Part shown: positions 52,099-60,705 of the stretch, one piece after another
Position numbering within the stretch: the stretch's first letter is position 1
How the letters are laid out: every line of letters begins with the position of its first letter
Assembly: GCF_004345605.1 (NCBI RefSeq)
Contig: NZ_SLVY01000020.1
Span: forward strand, 1 to 64,000
DNA: 64,000 bases
Reading direction: 5' to 3'
Origin: Rhodococcus sp. SMB37
Lineage (GTDB): Bacteria > Actinomycetota > Actinomycetes > Mycobacteriales > Mycobacteriaceae
Made by a program: the position numbers and the translations under genes
Notes under the pieces: generated by a model
What the model saw: the letters and a program-made list of their open reading frames with translations, nothing else
What the model was told of the DNA's origin: nothing
The model's database searches: none

Positions 52099-52127
52099 GG
52101 GTCGCCTCTGCCGGATAGTGAGTATGA

Positions 52128-52172
52128 CGGCACGACCCCTGACGAGTGCACGAAACGTCAGGGGCCGTGCCG
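52128..52172 (-). terminator. Hairpin terminator after the alkylsulfatase
   Basis: CGGCACGACCCCTGACG (52128-52144) and 52156-52172 form a 17-bp stem with one mismatch and an 11-base loop. It lies 7 bases beyond the alkylsulfatase stop in transcription order and 30 bases before the SQD1-like start, so the SQD1-like operon probably has its own promoter or is partly read through. Confidence 0.8.
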
Positions 52173-52178
52173 TGGTGT

Positions 52179-54077
52179 CTACGGTGTCACGATCGCGAAG
52201 TCCGGGTCCGGAGAATCGAGATATCCAACCAGCTCTGCCAACACGGCGACATTGCCGTCTGCCTCGACCGATCCGTCCTTGACCATGGCATTCAGATCCG
52301 CGCCGCCGAGCAGGGCTTCGTGCAGTTCTCGATTCGTGAGTGTGAAGGTGGCATCTGGCGCCGGGAGATCCGCGTCCCCGAGGTCGAAGTGGACGAGCAG
52401 CCCGTTTCGCAATTGAGCTCGATGGGTGATCGATTGATCGCTTACCCGCCAGTCGATCGTGATCTGCGCGTCCCATGCTCGGGGGCCGTCGACCCTCAAA
52501 GCGAGGGCGTCGAAGACCTGCTCGACGGTGAGTGCACCGGCAATGTCGGGGGATGCGGTCGACAGCGGTGTGCCGATGCCTCCGTTGCGGAGTTCGTACG
52601 CGCCCATCAGGAAGAAGTTCCTCCAGGTTCCGTTCTCGGAACCGTAGCCGAGTTGCTCGAGGGTGTCGGCCTGGAGCGCTTTCGCTTCGGTGTTGTCGGG
52701 ATCGGCGAAGATGACGTAGTTCAGTACCTGTGCAACCCAGCGGAAATCGCCGTCATCGTACGAACCTCGTGCTTTCGCGATGACTTCCTGCGCGCCACCC
52801 ATGAACTCGACGTGTCGCTTCGCGGATGCGACAGGCGGGTGCTCCCACAGGTTGGCCGGGTTGCCGTTGAACCAGCCCATGTAGCGCTGGTAGATCGCCT
52901 TGACGTTGTGGCTGACCGAGCCGTAGTAGCCGTGCGTATGCCAGGCCGTCTCGATGGCTGGGGGCAGGTCGATGTCCTCGGCGATCTCGATACCCACGGA
53001 ACCTTTGTTCATGGCGCGGAGCGTCTGGTCGTGGAGGTAACCGTAGAGGTCGCGCTGCACCGACAGGAAGTCGGTGATGCGCTCGGTATCCCACGTCGGC
53101 CAGTGATGCGACGCGAACAGCACATCGGTGCGGGATGCGTAGCGGTTGATCGACTCTGTCAGGTACTTCGACCACACGTGCGGGTCGCGGACCAGCGCAC
53201 CGCGCAGCGTAAGGAGGTTGTGCAGCGTGTGGGTCGCATTCTCGGCCATGCACAATGCACGTTTGTCGGGGAAGTAGAAGTTCATCTCCGCGGGGGCCTC
53301 GGTGCCCGGCGTGAGTTGGAATTCGACGCGCACCCCATCGATCACCTCGGATTGTCCGGTGTGATCGATGTGGACGGTCGGGGGGATGAGCGTCGGCGTG
53401 CCGGTGGAGTTCGTGGGTCCGAGACCAGCACCGATGGATCCCTGAGCGCCACGCGGAAGCGCTGCCCCGTACATGTACGCGGACCTCCGCGCCATCGCGG
53501 TCCCCGCGTACACGTTTTCGGCGACCGCATGTTCGACGAACCCGACCGGGGCCACCACGGGGCAGCGCCCCGCCTCGACATCTTCCTCGGTGGTGACACC
53601 TTTGACGCCACCGAAATGATCGATGTGGCAGTGCGAGTAGATCACGCCGGTGACGGGACGCTCTCCTCGGTTCGCGCGATACAGGCCCAGCCCTGCGGCG
53701 GCGGTTTCGGTGGAGATGAGCGGATCGATGATGATGACGCCGGTGTCGCCTTCGACGATGGTCATGTTCGACAGATCGAGTCCGCGGATCTGGTAGATAC
53801 CCTCGGCGACCTCGTAGAGCCCCTGCATTGCGCAGAGCCTCGACTGGCGCCACAGACTCGGGTTGACGGTGGGCGGGCATTCTCCTTCGAGGAACGCGAA
53901 GGCATCGCTGTCCCACACGGTGTTCCCCGACGCATCCTTGACCACCCCGGGCTCCAGGGAGGCGATGAACCCGCGCTCGGCGTCGGAGAAGTCCTGATTA
54001 TTCGAGAACGGTAGGGTCCGTTGTGCTTCCGAATTCTTGTTCGACACAGTGGTTGTGGCGTCCTGATGATGCGTCAT
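52179..54077 (-). CDS. Alkyl/aryl-sulfatase (SdsA type III, metallo-beta-lactamase fold)
   Basis: 632 residues. Metal site SHCHIDHFGG (His149, His151, Asp153, His154), with Cys between the two His in place of the more usual Ser. AENATHTLHNLLTLRGALVRD gives the later Glu/His ligands and SHHWPTW the catalytic region. NVKAIYQRYMGWFNGNPANLWEHPP and the C-terminal SCP2-like domain (about 505-620, LRVDGPRAWDAQITIDWRVSD) complete the type III layout. It hydrolyses alkyl sulfates. No signal peptide. A hairpin separates it from the SQD1-like operon downstream. Confidence 0.92.
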   Translation of the reverse strand: MTHHQDATTTVSNKNSEAQRTLPFSNNQDFSDAERGFIASLEPGVVKDASGNTVWDSDAFAFLEGECPPTVNPSLWRQSRLCAMQGLYEVAEGIYQIRGLDLSNMTIVEGDTGVIIIDPLISTETAAAGLGLYRANRGERPVTGVIYSHCHIDHFGGVKGVTTEEDVEAGRCPVVAPVGFVEHAVAENVYAGTAMARRSAYMYGAALPRGAQGSIGAGLGPTNSTGTPTLIPPTVHIDHTGQSEVIDGVRVEFQLTPGTEAPAEMNFYFPDKRALCMAENATHTLHNLLTLRGALVRDPHVWSKYLTESINRYASRTDVLFASHHWPTWDTERITDFLSVQRDLYGYLHDQTLRAMNKGSVGIEIAEDIDLPPAIETAWHTHGYYGSVSHNVKAIYQRYMGWFNGNPANLWEHPPVASAKRHVEFMGGAQEVIAKARGSYDDGDFRWVAQVLNYVIFADPDNTEAKALQADTLEQLGYGSENGTWRNFFLMGAYELRNGGIGTPLSTASPDIAGALTVEQVFDALALRVDGPRAWDAQITIDWRVSDQSITHRAQLRNGLLVHFDLGDADLPAPDATFTLTNRELHEALLGGADLNAMVKDGSVEADGNVAVLAELVGYLDSPDPDFAIVTP

Positions 54078-54143
54078 GTATCGATCGTGCTGCCGTCTCC
54101 GTGCAGTGCCATCACCTAGAGCAGGTGAATTCGCCGTGGCCCC

Positions 54144-54596
54144 TCATCGACCGATAGGCCGGGAGATCGCTGCCGATCGCGCGACACCCGACAGGAGTGA
54201 CACGATTGCGGTACCGACGACAAGGTAGAGCACGGCGCTGCATACCTTCGAGGCCAAGGTCGCGTCGAACATGAAGGGCCACAGCGCGACGGCGACGGTG
54301 GCGAGAGTACAGATCCAAGAGAAGAAGCTCGTGGCACTCGGTGTCGACACCATGAGCAGGTGGAGCAGGCCTGTCGCGACCAGTGCCGCAATGGCGGCGA
54401 GCACCGCAAGGTTGGCGGCCTGGGATCGCCCGAACAGTATTTCCGGGGTGATCACCGGGACGTCGAGCAGTTCACGGATGACGAGTAGTCCCACGACGGC
54501 CGCGAGAGCTGCGACGACGGCGGTAGCGAGGCCACCCGACCACAGCTTCTTTACGTCCACTGCGTTCGTCGTACGGTCCGGATTGTACTGGGACAT
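54144..54596 (-). CDS. DUF6069-like four-helix membrane protein
   Basis: 150 residues with four hydrophobic segments, near 20-42 (LATAVVAALAAVVGLLVIREL), 60-84 (AANLAVLAAIAALVATGLLHLLM), 90-110 and 118-140. VTPEILFGRS-like and ATGLLHLLMVSTPSATSFFSWI are typical of DUF6069-type proteins of unknown function. Stands between the alkylsulfatase and a small hypothetical gene; same strand, 66 bases from the sulfatase start. Confidence 0.78.
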   Translation of the reverse strand: MSQYNPDRTTNAVDVKKLWSGGLATAVVAALAAVVGLLVIRELLDVPVITPEILFGRSQAANLAVLAAIAALVATGLLHLLMVSTPSATSFFSWICTLATVAVALWPFMFDATLASKVCSAVLYLVVGTAIVSLLSGVARSAAISRPIGR

Positions 54597-54615
54597 TCAG
54601 CGAATCCTCTCTCGA

Positions 54616-54843
54616 TCAGTCGGGAAGTCGGCTCATTTCGATGAGGGTGATCCCCAGCGCATCGAATCGTGCTAGTACCCCGCGTAACTCGGTCGGACTC
54701 GCGATCGAGCCGTAGAGCATGGTGTACGCACCGGGAATGTCGGACACGTTCAGTTCCGGAAACGCGGTGAGCGTGCGTTCGGACAGCGTGCCGGCGACGG
54801 TGAACGAATATCGCACGCCCTTCGGCCACGAATCTGGCTGCAT
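54616..54843 (-). CDS. Small hypothetical protein
   Basis: 75 residues from the ATG at 54843, chosen because GAGAGGAGC lies just upstream (an earlier start at 54870 is possible). The sequence RYSFTVAGTLSERTLTAFPELNVSDIPGAYTMLYGSIASPTELRGVL-like alternation suggests a small alpha/beta fold (an ACT- or ferredoxin-like unit is conceivable), ending LGITLIEMSRLPD. No family recognised. It probably shares a transcript with the DUF6069-like gene 19 bases downstream. Confidence 0.7.
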   Translation of the reverse strand: MQPDSWPKGVRYSFTVAGTLSERTLTAFPELNVSDIPGAYTMLYGSIASPTELRGVLARFDALGITLIEMSRLPD

Positions 54844-55022
54844 CGCCGCTCCTCTCGTGGTGCACCCCACAATGTCGCGCCCGGCGTCGACTGCGCTTCA
54901 CCCGTAAGTGGTGAACCTCGAGAGATCACCTGTCGCGGGCGATGTGAGATCCCGGGAGCCCGCGTGCAATGGAGCGTGACGGACCGTGCTCAGGTCCGAA
55001 CCACACACGAAGGGAATCGACT

Positions 55023-55421
55023 ATGTCTTCGTCCGATGGAGGCGTCAAACAAGGTTTCGCGGCCGGCACGTCGATCGCGGCTGCGCTCATCCTGCTCGTC
55101 GTCGGCGTGGTATCGATCCTGCAGGGGATCTCTGCTATCGCTACCGACGAACTGTTCGTGGTCGGCGCCGAGTACATATTCGAGTTGAACACGACGGCGT
55201 GGGGCTGGATCCATCTGATCGTCGGTATTCTCGTGGTGATCACCGCGTTTGCGCTGATGTCGGGGGCCACGTGGGCACGCTTCGCGGCGATAGTACTCGC
55301 CTGCCTGTCGATCATCGCCAATTTCTTGTGGCTTCCGTATTACCCGATGTGGTCGATCCTGATCATCGCCTTGGACATCGTCGTGATCTGGGCCGTGGCC
55401 ACATGGGACCCCGATCGCTGA
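55023..55421 (+). CDS. DUF7144-like membrane protein
   Basis: 132 residues from the ATG at 55023. Four hydrophobic segments: TSIAAALILLVVGVVSILQGI, WGWIHLIVGILVVITAFALM, ARFAAIVLACLSIIANFLWLP and WSILIIALDIVVIWAVAT. The pattern (GxxxILQGIxAIxxDELFVV, then TAWGWIHLxxG) is typical of the actinobacterial DUF7144-like family; function unknown. Convergent with the LuxR-type regulator across 39 bases. Confidence 0.82.
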   Translation: MSSSDGGVKQGFAAGTSIAAALILLVVGVVSILQGISAIATDELFVVGAEYIFELNTTAWGWIHLIVGILVVITAFALMSGATWARFAAIVLACLSIIANFLWLPYYPMWSILIIALDIVVIWAVATWDPDR

Positions 55422-55435
55422 ACTTCTGTCAGGCC

Positions 55436-55484
55436 TCTCGGGCTGACCGGTACGGCTGTACTACAGCAGGCCGGTCAGCCGAGC
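55436..55484. terminator. Convergent terminator overlapping the LuxR-type gene end
   Basis: GGCTGACCGG (55441-55450) pairs with CCGGTCAGCC (55471-55480); the stem extends outward with one bulge, around a 20-base apex that itself contains a small inverted repeat. The right arm lies inside the last codons of the LuxR-type gene. Probably terminates the DUF7144-like gene and perhaps the opposite gene. Confidence 0.6.
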
Positions 55485-58079
55485 GGCTGTGATGGCATCT
55501 CCCCTCGACGACACTCCCAGTTTTCCGTACACGCCTCTCAGATGTGTCTTGATGGTGTTGACCGACAGCGCCAGAGCGTGCGCAATTTCCTGAGTGGTCT
55601 GCGGAGAAGGCAGCTGTTTGAGCACGCGCGCTTCGGCGGGCGTGAGAACGACGTTCGTCGAAGCATGGGGCGCGTCGGGGTGCGTCCGGATGCTCTCAAC
55701 GAACGGATCCAGCCTGCCGAAGCGGCCACTGTGGGTGTCGAGCAGCGCCACCGCGTCACCGATGGTGAGGAACGGCCGGATCAGGTGCTCGGGTTCGGCG
55801 AGGGTGAGCGCGGTCTCGAGGTCGTCGTACGCCCCGAATTCGTGGTCGGACGCTGCACGGAGGACCGCTCGCAATACATGGGCTTCGACCTCGCAGACCC
55901 CGTGGTCGAGCCTATGGTCCAGGACGGAATCCAGCAGTTCCCGGGCACGTGCCGAGCGTCCACGAGCATGTTCGACAGTTGCAGCAGCAAGGTCGAAGTG
56001 GGGGCGCCGCCCCAGAACTCGTGTTGCCTCCTCGATGATCCGCTGGGCCTGATCGAGTTCGTGGACGGCCACGAGTACTCGGGTGGCGAATGGAATGATC
56101 GGCACGGACCTGGCACTCATCCGCGAGTCGGCCAGAGCGGTCAGCACCCCGTCGGCGATGTTGCGAGCAGCTGAGACCTTGTCGGTGGTCTGGTGGAAGG
56201 CAATGAGTTGCGACATCGCGTAGCTGTCCCACCCTGCGAGAGGCGACGACAGTCCATCGATGCCGACGGACATTCCGAGTGGCCGATCGATTCCTTCCGG
56301 CGGCCTGGTTCCGCGAAGAAAGTGATGGTAGCGGCACATCACTGCGCACCGGTCGGCATCGCCCGACCCCGACAGACCGACACTCCGCGCGTACTCGACA
56401 CCGATGAGGGCGCGCGCACCCATCGCGGACACGTGCCCGCGAGCCCCTTCGTTCAGGGCGAGCAGCATGAGCGCCTCCAGATGAGGGCGAATGCTGCCGG
56501 CGTGCTCGGCCAGGCTGGCGGCGGCGCGGAGGCGATCATTCGTGCCTGGATCACCGCGCATCATTGCGCACTTCGACTGCTGGACCGCTACATAGGACTC
56601 GATATCGCGATGGGCCCCGGGTGCTACCGGCGCGGAGACCTCGACGACCTCGTCTCCGAGTGCGCTGCGGATGTCGATTTCGACGGCGTGATGGAAGCGG
56701 TCCAAGACTTCTGCGGGGCAGATGGCGGACGAGCGGACGGACGTGGCGTGGAGAAATGCGTCGGCTTCGACCGGGACGCCGAGAGCCAGCGCATGCACGC
56801 TACGTAGGAGATGGACGAAGGGGTCGTCCGCGATGTCGGTTGGTGCGGAATCCAGGGCCTTCAGAAATGCGGCACCGTGCGGTCCGAACACTGCTTTGGG
56901 CCCCAGGTCGAGGATGCATTTGGACAGCGCGTAGCGATCTTGCGCGGCGGTGACATATCGGATGGCCTGGACCGGTTCGTCGGCCCGGGAATACCAACCA
57001 CCTGCCTTGAGTTCGAGCCTGCGGACCCCGTCACGGCCGAGCGTCCGGTCGAGTTCCGCTTTGAGGTGTGAACGCATCAGCGGGTGGTAGCTGTAGATTT
57101 CCGATCCGGCGCTTCCGGTGTGCGACATCGGAAAATTTGCGGCGAGGATCTCCGCGAGTATTCGTGCCGCCTCGGGGCCTGCGAGTTCGGTGGCGAGATC
57201 TACATCGAACGAATCGGCAACCGCTGTTCGCATCAGGAACTCGCGTTGCTCCGCGCTGATGGTGTCGAGTAGTTCTCCTACGAGGAAATCGGATATTGCC
57301 GGGTGATCCGATGCGGTGGCCGACTCCAGGACCTCTCTGCTGTCGCCGCGCGCCGACAACAGGAGCGCGATGAAGCGGACCATGGCGGCCCACCCACCGG
57401 TGAGTGCCACGACCGCATCGAGCTCGGCGTCCGTGACCACGACATGGCCCGCCGTGAGCGTACGGCGGGTCTCGTCGCGGTCGAACGCCAGGACGGCGTC
57501 ATCGAGCCGTACAAGAGCTCCGGTCAGATCCAGCTGGTGCCACGGTATCGGCGGTGGAAATCTGGAGGTCAGCACCACGGTGGCGTGCTCGGGAAGTATC
57601 TCGAGAAGATGCGCCAACCCGGACAGCGTCAGCGGATCGTGGACGGCATGAGCGTTGTCGAGGACGAGCACGACCGGACCACCGATCTCGCCGAGCCACT
57701 GCGCGAATATCTCCGCCCGCGTCCTCGGTACCTGGTCGCCGTGGCAGGGTGGGCAATCGCCGAACGACCGGTGTAGTTCGTCCCAGAATGCTCGGGGATT
57801 GTTGTGTTCCTCGGAGATCGTCGCCCATGCGACCTGTGTCTGCGATGCAGGCAGATGAGAGCAGCGCAGCCATTCGGTCACTGCGACGGTCTTGCCGGTT
57901 CCGGCCATGCCGCACACGAGCACGACGCCCCCGCCGAGCGTCCGGGCCCGCTCGAAGTGGGCGCACAGTTGATGCCGGTGGACCGGCTCCGTTGCGAGCC
58001 GAGGTATCAATCGAACGCCTCGGCCCGCGGCTCCTGTAGAACTGTCGTCGCTGGTTGTGAGCAGCACCGCGGCTCCCAT
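55461..58079 (-). CDS. MalT-type (LAL) LuxR-family ATP-binding regulator
   Basis: 872 residues from the ATG at 58079. Walker A GMAGTGKTV (57-65), Walker B region GGPVVLVLDNAHAV, then a winged-helix/TPR-like middle and a C-terminal LuxR HTH (about 812-872): LTPAEARVLKQLPSPQTTQEIA and LSVNTIKTHLRGVYGKLGVSSR. Large ATP-dependent regulators of this type respond to a small inducer. Divergent from the second SulP gene (221 bases between), which it may control together with the GAP and DUF389 genes. No strong ribosome binding site is seen, so the start is less sure. Confidence 0.9.
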   Translation of the reverse strand: MGAAVLLTTSDDSSTGAAGRGVRLIPRLATEPVHRHQLCAHFERARTLGGGVVLVCGMAGTGKTVAVTEWLRCSHLPASQTQVAWATISEEHNNPRAFWDELHRSFGDCPPCHGDQVPRTRAEIFAQWLGEIGGPVVLVLDNAHAVHDPLTLSGLAHLLEILPEHATVVLTSRFPPPIPWHQLDLTGALVRLDDAVLAFDRDETRRTLTAGHVVVTDAELDAVVALTGGWAAMVRFIALLLSARGDSREVLESATASDHPAISDFLVGELLDTISAEQREFLMRTAVADSFDVDLATELAGPEAARILAEILAANFPMSHTGSAGSEIYSYHPLMRSHLKAELDRTLGRDGVRRLELKAGGWYSRADEPVQAIRYVTAAQDRYALSKCILDLGPKAVFGPHGAAFLKALDSAPTDIADDPFVHLLRSVHALALGVPVEADAFLHATSVRSSAICPAEVLDRFHHAVEIDIRSALGDEVVEVSAPVAPGAHRDIESYVAVQQSKCAMMRGDPGTNDRLRAAASLAEHAGSIRPHLEALMLLALNEGARGHVSAMGARALIGVEYARSVGLSGSGDADRCAVMCRYHHFLRGTRPPEGIDRPLGMSVGIDGLSSPLAGWDSYAMSQLIAFHQTTDKVSAARNIADGVLTALADSRMSARSVPIIPFATRVLVAVHELDQAQRIIEEATRVLGRRPHFDLAAATVEHARGRSARARELLDSVLDHRLDHGVCEVEAHVLRAVLRAASDHEFGAYDDLETALTLAEPEHLIRPFLTIGDAVALLDTHSGRFGRLDPFVESIRTHPDAPHASTNVVLTPAEARVLKQLPSPQTTQEIAHALALSVNTIKTHLRGVYGKLGVSSRGDAITAARLTGLL

Positions 58080-58300
58080 TCGAGAAACTGTCAGATTTCT
58101 TCTCCCAGGATCTGTCCCCGCGTCCGAATTTATCGCAGTCGAACCGATCTCGGGGGATGAACGGAATGAGTGCACGACCCAGCAAGGATCCACAACGATG
58201 ACATTTCATCCTCGCCGGGTGAGCCGACGGGAGAGTCGCTCTCACTACGGTTGTGTGTGCCGCCTGACGGTGGGTGCAGGCCACGAGCCGAGGAGGGACA

Positions 58301-59968
58301 GTGCCGGCGAAGCAAGCCGGTCCGCGGCGTGCCCACACTTGGCGCGATGCCGTGGCCGGACTGGGCGGGGCAATCTCGTCGATCCCGGACGGGATGGCGT
58401 GTGGGTTGCTTGCAGGCGTCAATCCGGTCTACGGCCTCTATGCAAGTTCATCCGGTGCGTTCTTCGGAGGGCTCGCCACCGCTACCCCCCTGATGGTCGT
58501 GACCACGACGAGTGCGGCCGCCCTCGCAACGGGCTCGGCTCTGGAAAGTGTTCCCGCCCAGAACCGCGACTCGGCGCTGGTCCTCCTGACGATCCTCGGG
58601 GGCCTGCTCATGTGGGCAGCAGTGGCACTGCGCGTCGCTCGCTACGCACGCTTCATCTCGCATTCCGTGATGATCGGTTTCCTCACGGGGATCTCCGCGA
58701 CGATCCTCATTTCGCAGGTCCCGACGATGATCGGCGTTTCCACGAGCGGGCCCTCAGCGTTCGCCAAGGCGCTCGACCTCGTGACGGAACTCGGACACAT
58801 CGACCTCGCGTCGCTGGTGTGCGGCGTTCTTGCACTCACCGTGGTGGGCGTGATGGGCCGGACCCGTTTCGTCGCGCTCGGTGCGCTCGGGGCCATCGCG
58901 ATTCCCAGTGTCATCGTCTTCTTCCCGTGGTTCGACGATGTCGCGCAGGTTCGAGAGACCGGTGACCTCCCGACAGGTCTTCCGATGCCCGAAATACCCG
59001 AACTGTCGTTGTTGAGTCCCGAATTGATCGCGGGCGCAGCATCTGTCGCGCTCATCGTGCTGGTTCAAGGCGTCGGCGTCCGCGAATCCGTACCGGAACC
59101 GAGCCGGAAACGGGATGCGGTCTCCCATGATTTCTCGGCGCAGGGGCTGGCCAATGTCGTGTCCGGCTTTTTTCAGGGGATGCCGGTCGGGGGCTCCGTG
59201 TCGGCGACCTCGCTCAATATCGCATTGGGGGCACGCACCAGGTGGGCCGCGGTGTTCCGCGGTGTATTCGTGCTCGTGCTCGTCCTTGCAGCAGGAGGAT
59301 TGATCGGACGGGTTCCGATGCCTGCCCTGGCCGCGCTGCTGATCTACGCCGCCGTGATGTCGATCCGGCCGCGCGAGATCGTATCGGTGTTCCGCGCCGG
59401 CGGAATCGGGCGCGTGACCCTACTGATCACCGCGCTCGCGACCCTGCTGCTTCCCGTGGCGACGGCGGTGGGTGTCGGTGTCGTGTTGTCGCTGGTGCTA
59501 CAGCTCAACAGGGACTCGATCGATATGCGCATCGTCGAGCTCGAACCGACCGACGACGGCGGGCTCCGCGAACTCGACCCACCCGTCGTGCTGCACTCGG
59601 ATCACGTCACAGTGCTCGACGTCTACGGGAGTCTGCTCTACGCAGGGGCACACAACTTTGCCAACCAACTGCCGCACGCAACGGACAGGGTTGTGGTGGT
59701 GCTGCGACTGCGCGGACGCGTCACCGTCGGAGTCACGTTCATGAAAGCCCTGGTCGAGTATGCGAGGAGACTCGACGAGCGGGGCGGGCACATGTATGTC
59801 AGTGGTGTGGATCCGGTGTTGATGAGTAGGTATCGCGAGAAAGTCGGGCTTCCTCCGTGCATCACCGTGGTCGAGGCCGAATCCGTTCTGGGTCGCTCGA
59901 CCCTGCATGCGTTCGACGAGGGCATGCGTTGGCTTGCCGCTCAGCAGGATTCACCTGACGAGGAGTGA
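58301..59968 (+). CDS. Second SulP-family transporter
   Basis: 555 residues from the GTG at 58301, with GAGGAGGGA upstream. SulP core: AVAGLGGAISSIPDGMACGLLAGVNPVYGLYA, SVMIGFLTGISATILISQVP, FSAQGLANVVSGFFQGMPVGGSVSATSLNIALGART. The C-terminus (about 445-545) is STAS-like (VTVLDVYGSLLYAGAHNFANQL) but drifts: the usual Asp-x-Ser/Thr-Gly is TVGVTF. It is divergent from the MalT-type regulator and its stop is two bases before the GAP-family ATG, so the pair is coupled. Confidence 0.9.
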   Translation: MPAKQAGPRRAHTWRDAVAGLGGAISSIPDGMACGLLAGVNPVYGLYASSSGAFFGGLATATPLMVVTTTSAAALATGSALESVPAQNRDSALVLLTILGGLLMWAAVALRVARYARFISHSVMIGFLTGISATILISQVPTMIGVSTSGPSAFAKALDLVTELGHIDLASLVCGVLALTVVGVMGRTRFVALGALGAIAIPSVIVFFPWFDDVAQVRETGDLPTGLPMPEIPELSLLSPELIAGAASVALIVLVQGVGVRESVPEPSRKRDAVSHDFSAQGLANVVSGFFQGMPVGGSVSATSLNIALGARTRWAAVFRGVFVLVLVLAAGGLIGRVPMPALAALLIYAAVMSIRPREIVSVFRAGGIGRVTLLITALATLLLPVATAVGVGVVLSLVLQLNRDSIDMRIVELEPTDDGGLRELDPPVVLHSDHVTVLDVYGSLLYAGAHNFANQLPHATDRVVVVLRLRGRVTVGVTFMKALVEYARRLDERGGHMYVSGVDPVLMSRYREKVGLPPCITVVEAESVLGRSTLHAFDEGMRWLAAQQDSPDEE

Positions 59969-59970
59969 AC

Positions 59971-60675
59971 ATGAGTGGTGTGGTGGTTCAGCTGATTCCA
60001 CTCGCGCTCGGGATCATCATGAGCCCGCTGGCGATCATCGGTGTGGTTGCGGTCCTGCTGTCGGCACGAGCACGGCCGAACAGCCTTGCATTCCTTGCAG
60101 GGTGGGTACTCGGTGCGTGCTCCGCGGTCGGGGTGACATATCTGATCCTGAGCCGGCTCGCCGTGCACGAGCATCGTGATCCGCCGTTGTGGGTTCCCAT
60201 CCTGCATCTGACTCTCGCTCTTGTCTTCGCGGTCGGTGCCGGAATAATGTTCGTTGCGTCGCAACGGATCAAGCAGATCAGTGCCGAACGTGCGGAAGGC
60301 GCCGAGCCGACGCCGGAACTCCCGACGATGTTCCGGGCGATCTCGGAATTCGGCCCGGGCAAGAGCTTCGGTCTCGGAGTCGGCCTGTTCGTGCTGAATC
60401 CCGTGGACCTGTCGTGTGCGGTTGCGGCTGCCCTCACCCTGAGGCTCAGTGGGCTGACGGGCAACGTCGTGTGGGTCACCGCCATTGCCTTCGTGATCGT
60501 GTCGGTGTCGTCTGTTGCCGTGCCCGTCCTGTTCCTCCTGATCCGCGGGGAGCGTGCGCAGAAGCCGCTGACCGACCTGCGAACCTGGATCGCAACGCAC
60601 ACGAAACTTCTCAACGTCGCCCTGCTCGTGCTGCTCGCGATAATGCAGTTCGGTAAGGCGCTGAACACCTTGTGA
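59971..60675 (+). CDS. Second GAP-family (Sap-like) membrane protein
   Basis: 234 residues from the ATG at 59971, with GAGGAG just before; two bases separate it from the SulP stop. Six helices: QLIPLALGIIMSPLAIIGVVAVLL, GWVLGACSAVGVTYLIL, GVGLFVLNPVDLSCAVAAALTL and others. Same family as the protein at 45382-46035, with NPVD replacing NPKN. As in that module, it is paired with SulP. Confidence 0.82.
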   Translation: MSGVVVQLIPLALGIIMSPLAIIGVVAVLLSARARPNSLAFLAGWVLGACSAVGVTYLILSRLAVHEHRDPPLWVPILHLTLALVFAVGAGIMFVASQRIKQISAERAEGAEPTPELPTMFRAISEFGPGKSFGLGVGLFVLNPVDLSCAVAAALTLRLSGLTGNVVWVTAIAFVIVSVSSVAVPVLFLLIRGERAQKPLTDLRTWIATHTKLLNVALLVLLAIMQFGKALNTL

Positions 60676-60705
60676 ATTCGTCATCCGACAGAGCGGGGAT
60701 CGGCC

